This document shows positions 32,932 to 43,982 of a stretch of DNA of 64,000 bases, one piece after another. The translations under genes were made by a program, and so were the position numbers. The DNA is from Gnetum montanum. Its lineage: Eukaryota; Streptophyta; Gnetopsida; Gnetales; Gnetaceae. The DNA lies in NCBI GenBank assembly GCA_015680685.1, contig MNCI01016353.1:559168-623167 (forward strand), given 5' to 3'. Numbering within the stretch: position 1 is the stretch's first letter; every line of letters begins with the position of its first letter. Under the pieces are notes generated by a model. It searched no databases, was not told the DNA's origin, and saw only the letters and a program-made list of their open reading frames with translations.

Positions 32932-33541
32932 AATGTGATGTAGCATCTAATGTGGAAAGATAGAAATTGAGAATGTCATCAAGTTGAGGATGCATTTCAT
33001 TAGGAACATATGCTAGTTATTGTAGAAACCTTAGGTTGTAGTTACAAATACTTTCTTTAGGGGATTTCCTTGATCTAGTAAAATTACTAGAGATAAGGGT
33101 ATGGCTAGTAAATTCATCAAATTGAGACATGAATTTACTTTTAAAGTCTGATCATGTATTGATAGAGACATTTGGAAGCATAAGAAAACATGAGGTTTCT
33201 TTACCTAGAAATGTTTTCATAAAAGCTCTACATGTAACATCATTATTTATGAAATTATAAATTTCTAAAAGAGTTTCAAGACTTTCAAGGTATTATCATG
33301 TATTTCTTGAATTGAGTTCAAATAAAAGGTTGATATTTTGTAAAGATTTAGAAATGACATAATAATCTGCAAAGTTGAAAGGAATATTAACCAAAGGAGT
33401 AGAGGATGTGTTAGCTGCCATCTTGCTTCTAGTTTTAATAGGAATATCAATAGAAAAATGACATGCTAGTTCTCTTTGTCGATTAAATTGATGGGCAGTT
33501 GGTTGGTTTGCGTTCGGGATAAGGGATCTCCTAAGAAGCAA
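32932..33541 (-). pseudogene. gag fragment of an older element P
   Basis: Minus-strand frames read SLIPNANQPTAHQFNRQ, then MAANTSSTPLVNIPFNFADY, ISKSLQNINLLFE, VTCRAFMKTFLGK and SPKESICNYNLRFLQ. The last two fit the retrotransposon gag core (a C..F..TL...A.W stretch followed by E....Y..RF). It differs from the A-F gag. Its upstream part is duplicated at 40730-41009. The rest of P was not found. Confidence 0.6.
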
Positions 33542-33730
33542 GCTATGGGAACATTTCTCACTTAGAAAACAAACAAAGCATAAAATGTAAAATATTAATA
33601 AACTTAAAAGTTATGCTTTATGTAAAATAAAATAAAAATGAAAAAATAACTTATATTTTAAAAAGCAAAGTGATAATGAAATGACAATGAAAATAGATAT
33701 AAAAGACAAAATATTTAAGTGAAATCTTAG
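33450..33730. repeat. 280-bp flanking duplication, left copy
   Basis: Nearly identical to 40730-41009. It ends exactly at the left LTR boundary of element B (…aaatcttag followed by TGATGAG). Confidence 0.95.
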
Positions 33731-34521
33731 TGATGAGTGGCAAGGTACCCCTACACTCAACCATATAAATACGAGTGTTACACGCGCGATCCGGTCAAAC
33801 TCCACAGACTAGGTGCCTACATGCCTTATGGAACACTTAAGGTTAATCATTCATTATCTTCCCAGACTTACTTGTATTTTTCACGGTTGTATGGTTAAGT
33901 AAGTCTAAGGTATATGATTTTTATGTCTTTTCTGTTTTATCTCCTATGTTGACAAGGTGAAGAGAGAAGAGACTAATTAACTAACTTTAACTAACTAAGT
34001 CTTAATTAACCTAGCATCAGTATCCATTCCCACTTACCGTTCACACCCTGAACCAATGCAACCTTGGTTACCAAATGCTAGTCATTGCTAGGATCACCAA
34101 GCGTAACGCATGTGCTCGAAGCGGTCGTACTGAATGGACTTAACTAGGAGAAAACAGTTGAGAGAGAATTAATCAACTAATAAAGCATTTAAACAGTAAA
34201 AAATAAATAACAATAAATAAAGTCCTATTTAGCCTATCCCATGCACTGCAAGGTTTATCCAAGAAGTTTGTCTTTATTTCCATACACAAACTTGTGTTCA
34301 GGTACAATATTTGCTTGAATAAAGATTCGTTCACTTTGGAGCTCCTACTGCGGGCACACAGAAATTATTCTATCTCTAGAGAGGTAAAACTACTAGAGTT
34401 TCGCTATGGTCTAGGCCTATAATGAGAAACAAGGGAGAGCCGCCTCTTATTTATAGATTTGATGGCTCACAGCAATATCGCGTACACGATATCGTGGCCC
34501 ATGTGATATCGCATCCCATCA
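33731..34521 (-). repeat. 3' LTR of element B
   Basis: On the plus strand it runs TGATGAGTGGCAAGGTACC to CATCCCATCA. Its U3 array (about 34471-34515) has three GATATCGC-type units. The polypurine tract (minus GGGGG, 34524-34528) adjoins it. Confidence 0.9.
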
Positions 34522-36393
34522 TACCCCCATGATTGAATAAAAACTCATCCTCGAGTTCCTTACAAAATATTGGGACAATATGGGATTATTGACTCAGATG
34601 AAACTAATGGGATGACATGTGAACGGATCATCATTACAAGACAAGACAAAACTGGTATTCATGACAACAACAGTGAACACCTTATACATTTGACATCAGG
34701 CCTTATTTGGCAGCTGAGAAAGAGAGAGAGAGAGAAGTTTTGCTACTACCAATGCCAAGATTGTGCCTTTCATTATCCATCAGTAAGCATGCCATCAGTC
34801 TTACTCCTTGCATAGTTGCTTTAGCACCACTCCATTCCATGTGTTCCCTCCAGATCCAATCCATTGTTGTATGATTGCCATCTACACACACAACACAATC
34901 TTTATATTAGCAAGGGTAAATGAATCATAATGCTTTTGATACCTTGCTTCGATGAAAGGTCCATTGGCTGAGTTGTGGTATGACTAGTACAGATTTGGAG
35001 ATATATTCATGCTAACTATCAAAGGTGTAGGGGTTAGGAGAAAATTGAAAAAATTTGGGTTCGAACCCCCATGACTAAGAGCAAACCTTCGGTAGGGATA
35101 GAATGGAGAAAGAATAAAGAACAAGAAAGATGGAGAAAAAGAGATAACTATAACATCAATGAAATGGATGTCAAGATGGAAATGAATAAAATAAAGTGGA
35201 TTGCAAAAATGTTAAGGGAAAGAATTTAACTAGTGCACCAAATAGGAATGTCAGTGGGTCCTTCCCAAAGCAAGCTCATGCCCTTAATGCCCTGACATAC
35301 CCACATTCAAAGAGTCCATAGGCTATGGGAATGTCATTTGGGACAAGATTTAAAGTCTTAACCACAAGAATTTACCAAAACGAAAACAATGCATCAACCA
35401 AAATATACACTAATGATACAACCAGCAATGAGGTGAACAATGGAGAGAAAGATGGAGAGAAGAGAATGGAATGGAATCCCAAGAACAAGGTGGTGTACAG
35501 CCCCTTGTGTATTTCATGGTTAATGTAACTTAGCAGATTCCATTCCAAGTCCAACCTCAAACAAACCTTTTCCAGTGACTTCACATTAATGCATTCGGCC
35601 AATCCATCCCCTTGAAGTAACAAGAATGCCTTCACCCAAGAGCCACCACCATTCCAACGAAACGAAGGAGAAGAGAATGGGAAGTGAGAAGGGCCTTAGT
35701 TAGAGGAAACATTTTTATTTAGTTCCATAACCAGTGCTTGTAGCCCAAATGATTATTTCATCTAAGGGGTATGCTTTGAATTCTCACTTTTTTTTATGTG
35801 TTTATGTGTGAGAACTACACCATGCAAAGACTTTGTTATTTTTATTTGCTCAACTTCCCGATGATTGAGTAACGTCCAAATGGTAAGAAAACTCAAGAAG
35901 AAAACATCTAAGCACCCAAGAGAATGGCCAACACAAATGCATCAAGTTCCCTTGAAGTCACACCCTTTTCAATCCTTGAGTCCTTCCTTAGTTTGAGAAA
36001 TGCCCAGTCACTGATTCGTTAATAGTTCTTATTTAGAAAGGGACTATACATTTCCAAGCCAAGAGAGACCATAGAAATTTGTGGATGTATGGATGAAGTG
36101 GACTCATTGCCTGCTATATCAAAAGAAACATACCTTAGTATCAACATCATGACTTAAAGGTAAAAACCAACATTAGCAATCAATAGGAAAACAGTTCATA
36201 CCATCATTAAGAACACTTATTAAATGACAAACTAACAAGATGGATAACACACATACACACACACACAGAGAAATGAAAAAGTATAACGATGTTGTAAAAA
36301 AAAAACAAGAGAAGTTAAAGAAATTTGTAAAACAAAAATATGTAAAACAAAAACGTGTAAAAAAAACTCAAAAGAACTGAGGGCCCCAAATGA
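34522..36393 (-). other. Non-coding 3' region of element B
   Basis: It contains the polypurine tract at 34524-34533, an internal copy at 35066-35075 and the conserved box AGTGGGTCCTTCCCAAAG at 35253-35270. Simple repeats are (ga)n at 34722 and (ac)n near 36250. A 35372-35635 minus-strand frame has a similar reading in element A (57691-58035), probably from shared DNA ancestry rather than a gene. Confidence 0.65.
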
Positions 36394-39300
36394 TTAGCAT
36401 AGGTGGCCATCTCCCCCATGACTGAATGGAGAGGGACAGATCCGAAATAATGAACGTCTATTTGAATTTCTTAAAAGTGTCCAACTTCTCCCAATTGATG
36501 TTCTTAGATTAAGGGGTGGAAGTCGACAACGCTCATATTCCAATGTATCTATGCCATCATTGCGGGCATGAGTTGTTCCCCCGGTTCGTTCCATGCACAT
36601 TGGTGGATTACTCTTTTAAATAGCTATCAACCACGGGGTGTCCACTTATTGTGTGGTTGCTACATACAGGTACCTTTGTCTCAGAGTTTCTATGGCACAC
36701 CTGTTGCATGTAGGAGATGCTAAGCATTCCTCCATGTCATCACCCGATGAGTCACTGTATGTGATACATGGAACTTTCTTCTTCTCGATCTTTCCATAAA
36801 TGTTTACCTTAGATATTTCCAAGGAAAGATCGCGAATTCCTAGGCATGCATCTATTGTACTTAGCTATGCCCTTTCCATTATAATTGGGAAGTCCCCTTT
36901 GTTGCTGTTAACTTCTATCACCAGGACATCAGCTGGGTATGACCAACCACACATAGTGGTAATGATGTCCTCCACCAATCCCAAGGGAATGGTGATGGAC
37001 TGGTCTACAAGCTCTAGTGAAATATTGATCTTCTTAAGTGGAGGCAAGTTCCAGGCTTGATACATTTCTCGTGAGATTAAGTTGACTTTGGAACCTGAGT
37101 CAAGAAGAGCCTTATGAGGTTTGCTCCCAGTGACTTGGAGGTAGATTAAGGGACTTCCAGGGTCAGACAATTTCTTGAGAAGGTGGCCTACCTTGATCCA
37201 GTCAGTTACGGTATGTGTTAACATAACCGTATATGTTGAGCTCTGGTATTGGTTTGAAGGGAGCTCCAAAGCCTTGTATGTTGGAGGGGTGTGCACAGAC
37301 TCAACCGCTTGTGGTTGTGAGAGCTTGTTTGGGATTTTGGTTTTAAAGAAAGGTCTTCTTTTCTTGTTGTTGTTAGAACCAGCAGTGGGTTGAAAGTTTA
37401 CAGCTCTCGTAGCATTATGTTGCTACGGTTGAGTGGGGAGATCCCCTTGCATTGTTGGAGCAGGAGGTATTGGAACTAACGGTGCGAGAGAGGCGGATGG
37501 ATTTGGAGGATGGTATGGATGTGAAGCCTCTCCCAGAGGAGAAGGAGTCCTTCTAAAGTACTCCTAAACTTGGTAGTCATGTTGTGGAGTTGTGTGATCC
37601 ATGGAGTCACTTGGAGAAATCAGCTGCTACACGTAGTAACCATATGGGTCCAGTTGCCAATAAGGGTACTGTTGTTTTAGCGGTGGCATCCCCCATGACT
37701 TTGGGTATTGCCACTACTGATGTTGCCCAATGGGTTGTGGTGGAGTTCCACTTGGATAGTACGTCAACGGTTGGTGAAACTATCTTGGGTTACCTTGGGG
37801 ATAAGGTAACCTTTGGGGTGTCTGTCATCTGTTAAGTCTTGGGTTAAGTGCATACACCCTAGACTCTTGTAGATGTGAGATGATTGGACAACATCCCTTG
37901 GGATGGTCATATTGGTAGATCTCACATCCACCATCATTATCTGTGTCCGAATCCACAACCTCATTGGAGATAGTTATCTTTCCCTTACCCTTGTCACGTG
38001 CATGGCCTGAATCTCTCCACTTTTTCTTGTCCTTGTCACTACTTCGTTCCTCCTTAGATTCCCCTACAATCTTTAGGAAAGTTTCAATTTTACCATATAA
38101 GCAGCTCCATATTTCATCTACCTTAGCCGATACTTCCGTTGTTAGTTTTTGAAGCGACAAGATTTTTCTATTCACCAACTCTTCGAGTGGTGACTCATCC
38201 TCTTCATTGCAAAATCTCACTCCCTTCTTTCGGAGGGAAGGATCACGGTTATATTCTTCCATGCTTTCTCTTTTTCGTAGCTCCCCTTCTTCTTTAGCTA
38301 GTTGCTCCAACAATTTGTGAATTTCATGGGATCTATGTTAATATAGTCTCCCTTGGGCATAAGTCCCAAGGGTTCTCCTAGTTTCATACCTTAGCCCATC
38401 TATGAGATGGCGTAGTTGATCCTGTTGTGCGTAACCATGGCCTAGGAAATGATGTAGCCATGCATAGTATCGGCCCATGGAAGCATCCAAGGGTTCATGA
38501 GTACCTTGCTTCCATCCTTGGATCTGTTTACGCAAATTAGACACTTTGGAGTACGTTTGATATTTATCGTTGAAGAGTTCTAACATCGTACTCCATCTCC
38601 TAATGGTTTCTGATTCTAAGGACAGGTACCAACTCTCTGCTTCCTTTATGAGTGTCCTAGGAAACAAATTTAATTTCTACCACTTATTTTCTATGTTCTA
38701 CAAGGCACAAGAATTGTGGAATGCCTATAAATAATTTTGTGGATCAGCGTTGTATCCCCCTTCAAATCGTGGGATGTTATTCATTTCCAATCTCTTGATC
38801 CGACTATCTTTTTTATGCCTTGTTGGTATTCTTACAGCCTCCGTAATATCTAGCATACTTCGGGTGGCAAGCAGGGGTTCATCATGATCATCTCTTTCAT
38901 GACGTCTATGATGTCTACGTTCTTCCCTACTTTCCCTTCTACCATGCCTAGACTCTCTAGACTGCCCTTGTCCTCTCTCTCGACTCTCTCGTCGAGGTCT
39001 CTTATTTTGCTTACCCTTATCCTCCCCGTTATGCTCTTTATGACTACAACCTGATGTGGAAGGATAGGGTGAATGATGTAATAAATGAGAAGAAGTAGGA
39101 GAACCATCGCCATGACGATGTTTCTTACCTTCTCTTTGGTGGCTTTGGCCCCAATCATGATGACGATCTGAGTGCCCATCCTTGTCATGTGTTTTTGTTT
39201 CCTCAGTGAACAGTTGGCATTCATGGGGATCAGAACCAAGGTTGTGTATCATGGAGCATAGGTTCTAATACCCCACCTCCTCACTATCGTTAGGAGGGGG

Positions 39301-39762
39301 AACATCTTTCAATAAAGAACTTGTTATAAGTGGTTCACCATCTCCAATTTCACTTAGGACGTGTGGGACCCCTTTTCCCTTCAACAATGTATGGTGGCTC
39401 TCCTGCCTTGAGTCCCTTAGATGTTGCACTACTGTGGGATGGTAATCCCTTATGTCATAATCTTTTACAATGTATTCAGCGTATAATTTTGTCATGCCTA
39501 TCTATGCCAGAGCACGAAGGAGCATGTTGGGGACTGCACGATCTGGAGGTAACACTATGTTACCTTGCAAGTCTCTCCAGTGCAATTGTTCATCCTGATG
39601 GAGGATAAAAGTAAAATCAGGTATATACTCATCATGATGAGTATATACCACCCTATATTGTTGAGGAACTGGCTAATTTTGGTTATGTGTTTTAGACTGC
39701 CGATTGTTTCTTGTATGATCCCTAGGTGGTGAAATGCTCTTATGAGAAGAAGAAGAAGACAG
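36394..39762 (-). pseudogene. gag-protease polyprotein of element B, near-complete
   Basis: The expected start codon at 39762 is CTG instead of ATG (the element A counterpart is ATG in MSSSSHKS). Order: N-terminal part with VVYTHHDEYIPDFTFIL and LLRALA (39700-39500); an Arg/Ser/His/Glu-rich basic segment (about 39200-38890); the gag domain with RLEMNNIPRFEGGYNADP, WYLSLESETIRRW, VSNLRKQIQGWKQGTHEPLD, HLIDGLRYETRRTLGTY (38790-38340); a charged helix region; a zinc knuckle with the second Cys lost (CEIYQYDHPKGCC, near 37900-37935); a Pro/Tyr/Gln-rich stretch; aspartic protease with LLDSGSKVNLISREM (near 37060-37110); and the end SHGGDGHLC. Only a handful of stops. The product would build virus-like particles with maturation by its own protease. 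It contains no polymerase. Confidence 0.85.
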
Positions 39763-39887
39763 TGTGTCTTGTCGGTGTGCTATTTAACCATTATATAAAT
39801 TTTCTGTTTAATTAACCCTAAGGGTTCGTTTAAGCTCCCAATGATGTGGATAATTTCCTATGTTCTACTTAGTGCACAAACACTTAG

Positions 39888-39905
39888 TCCCCGGCAACGG
39901 CACCA
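39888..39905 (-). other. tRNA-Asp primer-binding site of B
   Basis: The reverse complement of TCCCCGGCAACGGCACCA has a single difference from the tRNA-Asp complement. It is the best preserved primer site in the window. Confidence 0.9.
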
Positions 39906-39906
39906 A

Positions 39907-40728
39907 TGATGAGTGGCGAGGTATCCCTACACTCAACCATACAAATACAAGCGTTACATGCACGATCCAGTCGAACTCCGTAGACTAAGTGCCTACACAC
40001 TTTATGGAACACTTAAGGTTAATCATTTGTTGTCTTCCCAGACTTACTTGTATTTGTCACAGTTGTATGGTTAAGTACGTCTGAGGTATATGATTTTTAT
40101 GTCTTTTCTGTTTTATCTCCTATGCTGACAAGGTGAAGAGTGAAGATACTAATTAACTAACTTTACCTAACTAAGTCTTAATTAACCTAGCATCAGTATT
40201 CATTCCCACTTACCGTTCACATCCTGAACCAATGCAACCTTGGTTACCAAACGCTAGTCGTTACTGGGATCACCAAGCATAACGCACGTGCTCGAAGCGG
40301 TCGTACTGAATGCACTTAACTAGGAGAAAACAGTTGAGAGAGAATTAATCAAGTAATAAAGCATTTAAATGGTAAACAATAAATAATAGTAAATAAAGTC
40401 CTATTTAGCCTATCCCATGCACTACAAGGTTTATCCAAGAAGTTCATCTTTATTTCCATACACAAACTTGTGTTTAGGTACAATATTTGCTCGAATAAAG
40501 ATCCGTTTACTTTGGAGCTCCTACTGTGGGCACATGGAAATTATTCTATCTCTGGAGAGGTAAAAGTACTAGAGTTTTGCTACGGTCTAGGCCTAGAATG
40601 AGAAACAAAGGAGAGCCGCCTCTTATTTATAGATTTGACGACACACGGTGATATCGCGTACGCGATATCGCGGGGGATGCAATATCGCAGCGGACGTGAT
40701 ATCGCATACGTGATATCGCATCCCATCA
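39907..40728 (-). repeat. 5' LTR of element B
   Basis: Homologous to 33731-34521. The U3 array at 40649-40723 has five GATATCGC-like units and is longer than in the 3' LTR. A minus-strand TATA box (tctataaataagagg) lies near 40619-40633. Confidence 0.9.
40649..40723 (-). promoter_or_regulatory. U3 palindrome array of element B 5' LTR
   Basis: Five GATATCGC-like units with CGTACGC spacers lie just upstream (minus sense) of the TATA box near 40620-40632. Unit number and spacing differ from its own 3' LTR (34471-34515). Confidence 0.6.
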
Positions 40729-40729
40729 T

Positions 40730-41009
40730 ATAGAAAATGACATGCTATTTCTCTTTGTCGATTAAATTGATGGGTAGTTGGTTGGTTTGCATTAGGGATA
40801 AGGGATCTCCTAAGAAGCAAGCTATGGGAACATTTCTCACTTATAAAACAAACAAAGCATAAAATGTAAAATATTAATAAAATTAAAAGTTATGATTTAT
40901 GTAAAATAAAATAAAAATGAAAAAATAACTTATATTTTAAAAAGCAAAGTGATAATGAAATGACAATGAAAATAGATATAAAAAACAAAATATTTAAGTG
41001 AAATCTTAG
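40730..41009. repeat. 280-bp flanking duplication, right copy
   Basis: Nearly identical to 33450-33730. Here the sequence runs on without interruption through aaatcttaggaaaagt, so this copy preserves the empty site of the left insertion point. Confidence 0.95.
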
Positions 41010-41794
41010 GAAAAGTAAACTTGAAATAAAATGACATATAATGATAATGAAATCAAAATGTACCACCTAACCAAAGTTAAGACTAAGGTAAGGGCCACCA
41101 ATTAAAATTAGCCTTGCCCTCCTTCTAGTACCAGAATAAGGGGTATTGATGTATAAATTTGGATTATAGGCAATACCCTTTAAAAACTTGTTTTAAGATA
41201 CAAAAACCTAGGGCGTCTTCCATATGGGTATGGAAACCAAGAAATAATTTCAACTAGAAAAGCAATAATGATGTTTAATTTTAAAATGTATTGGATTAAA
41301 TCTATGGTAATAAGTAGACCATAGTGCATAATATATTAGAGGTAGTTATGTTTTTATACTCTTCTGTAACTTTAATTATCAAGATTAGTGTTTTAATAAT
41401 ATTCTTAATCTTTATATCATGAACTTAACAACTTATCACATTCATACTTTTTGCAAATCTCATTTGTAAGAATTTTTAATTAACCTCACTTCATGAAATC
41501 ACTATTTTTAACCTTTATTGTTACAAATAATCTTCTTTACGAACTTATTTTCTTTAATCACTTTGCTTTATTAAGTTCCTCCTAAACTTAACTACACAAA
41601 TCTTCCTCCTCACTTTACTAAGTTACATTAGCCTTATCTTATTTGCTTATGAAATGCTTCTTTGCAAATTTTCTTTTCTTTTCCATTATAACCTTCTGGG
41701 TGGCCTTCTTTTCTTCTTTAAGAAACTAGAACAAGATATATATGATACAACTAGGATCTTTGGTTTTTCTTTAAGAAATTGGACCTTGCATTGG
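41010..41794. repeat. Probable 5' leader or LTR of element P
   Basis: This lies upstream of the P gag fragment in minus-strand sense. A plus-strand tgatgtataaatttgg at about 41148 could be an LTR end, but no convincing primer site or paired LTR is present. The rest is AT-rich with no frame of interest. Confidence 0.35.
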
Positions 41795-42608
41795 CATAGG
41801 AACACCTCTGTTGAATCCCTTTTTCATTCCTATAGGCAGAAGAATGAAGGTTTGGGTAGCTTGGGAGACATCCTAGACCTTTATAGACATCTTATATGAG
41901 ATTTAAGATATCATAGAAGATATCTTAATGACCTGAAAGATGTCTTACCTAACAGCTGAGATGTTAGAGGAGACATCTTCCTAGTAGTGTAGATGTCTTG
42001 ATAAAGGTGTCTTGTTACTAGAGGAGACATCTTACTTGAAATATAGACTTCTAACTTGCATGTTGAATTTGTTAGACAAATGTTTGACCAAGCCTATAGA
42101 TGTTTCATTTAGCCATATAAAGTTTTAATGTGACATGTTATGAGATGTGAAATAGCAGGAAATGCTAAGATCAAAATGGGAAATATTTCCTTAGGGTTCT
42201 AGCTTTTTGTTTTAATAAATATTAGTTTTTGTTACATGTTTTAAGAGTGTGTGAGAAGAGAGATTTCATGAGAGTGGTGTACATCTTGATGGTTAACTAT
42301 GTAAGGTGGTGTTGGCCATAACTCTCTATGTTTGGACCTTGATGCTATGTAAGGAAGAGATTTAGATCAATTGTGCCTTATATTGAGGTTGATCATGTAT
42401 GGGTTGTAGAGTTTCACACTCTACAATAGTGTTGAATATGGAAGTGTTTTATGTTCTATGGATTGGATTTCATTGTATTTATAATCTTCTTTCAACATTA
42501 ATAGAAGATATCTAGTTTTCTTATTTTATAGAAAGTACATTATCTTGCATAATATTTGGATTTGGCATGTTTTGAAGGGTTAAAGAAAATCAGAGTGACC
42601 TTACTCTA
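41795..42608 (+). repeat. 5' LTR of element G, 5'-truncated
   Basis: It is homologous to about 47370-48212 of the 3' LTR. The first ~230 bp of the 3' LTR have no counterpart to the left of 41795. It contains an array of AGACATCTT/AAGATGTCT units (41890-42050). Confidence 0.8.
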
Positions 42609-42666
42609 GGATTGGTATTAGAGTATATGATTATTTTTGGATTGGAAATTGGATGTTAATTTTTAT

Positions 42667-43870
42667 GTCTCATATGGATTCCAAGAAAAAAAAATTATCA
42701 AGACCTAAATAGATATATTTAGATCATGAAATATACCTTTTAGCTAATGGTTGAATGATAGTATGAGATCAATGCTAAGATAGATAGGAATGTAGGTTAT
42801 AGTCTTATTTAGATTCATGATGATGATAAGCATTCTCATTCAAATGGTGATGAAGAAGTTTCTTAGCTTGGTGAAGAGAAAGCAAATGAGAAGTAAGAAC
42901 ATTCCAACTATGGTAGTGTGGGAACTCATCAATCTAGGATTCCAAGGAAGGTAATCCAAATTCTTATGTTAGAACTTCAAGAGCTTCATAATAGACATCT
43001 TCTTCTTCTCAAAGAAAATTGGATGATGAAGATGAAGCAAAACTTGTTACAGTGTTCAAAAATGCTATAAGACTTCCTTATGTGAAATTGAAAACTTTTA
43101 ATGGTGTAGATGACACTAATGCTTTTGCAAGTTGGCTGAAGGTACTTGATAAGAATTTTGAGCTTCAAGAGATATTGAATCACTTTAGGGTACCAATTGA
43201 TAAATCCAAACTTTAAGGTATGGCTTGAACTTGATGGGAAAAAGAGTCCTAAAGTTATGAAAGGAAAAATGGTTAGCCTATAAGGATTAATATTTGATGA
43301 AGTGTAGGTTAATTGAAAAAATTTTGCTAGAGATAAGAGATAATCATGAAGCTTATATTCCTTAGACAAGGATGCAAAGATATCAAGGAGATTAATATTA
43401 AATTTTTGGAACTATTGCATCAAGCTAAGGTAAATTGGAAGAAATATGAATAGGCTTCAATCTTTCTTAGAGGTCTCAAGATGATGTATCAATAGGAGTT
43501 GTCATTATATGAGCCCCAAACCCTTGATGAGGCTTATGATTTGGCACTCAAGGAAGAAAAGAAACTTAATGGATTTGAGAATAAGAGCAAATAAGTGTGA
43601 AGGAAAAAGAACAAATGATCCAAATCAAAGATGTGATCAAAGTCAAATTCTAAAGACAAAGATGAAAACGATGAAAAGAAGTAAGAGAAGGATAATGAGA
43701 ATGGTAAGGCCAAGAAGGACCAAGGCAAAAAATACAAGGACCAAGATTCAATGATTTGAATGTAGAGAGTGGGCACACAAGCAATGGGAATGTCCACTTC
43801 ATAATACAACTAAGGGCAAGGATGCACAAACCATGGAGGTAGAGGAAACATCTAGCCAAGATCTTTAAAG
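42667..43870 (+). pseudogene. gag remnant of element G
   Basis: The frame starts near MSHMDSKK. Identifiable pieces are LPYVKLKTFNGVDDTNAFASWL (43077-43140), a gag core with SLYEPQTLDEAYDLALKEEK (43506-43565), a Lys/Glu/Asp-rich stretch, and a zinc knuckle FECREWAHKQWECP (43757-43799). In the knuckle the first cysteine codon has become TGA, so the original motif was the canonical CX2CX4HX4C. Confidence 0.75.
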
Positions 43871-43982
43871 AGGTAATCCTAATGCTCACAAAATTGGGAA
43901 AGTTTCTAAATTGAATTATTATGCAGTTATTGGAAATGTGAATATAGGAGATTGTCCAACAAAAAAATTATTATTTTAGATT

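Larger units (their letters stand above)
33731..40728 (-). mobile_element. Element B: RT-less gag-protease LTR retrotransposon, family A
   Basis: LTRs lie at 39907-40728 (5') and 33731-34521 (3'). The primer site at 39888-39905 reads TGGTGCCGTTGCCGGGGA on the minus strand, one mismatch from the tRNA-Asp complement. It carries one long gag-protease frame and no RT. Length is 7.0 kb. The bases next to the two LTRs (cttag and tatag) do not match; instead a 280-bp duplication flanks the element. Confidence 0.9.

Noticed and set aside
33296-33541. Repeated protein start LRRSLIPNANQPT at two places, considered as two genes
   Set aside because: The second occurrence (40623-40820) is the 280-bp flanking duplication running into the LTR of B, not a second gene.
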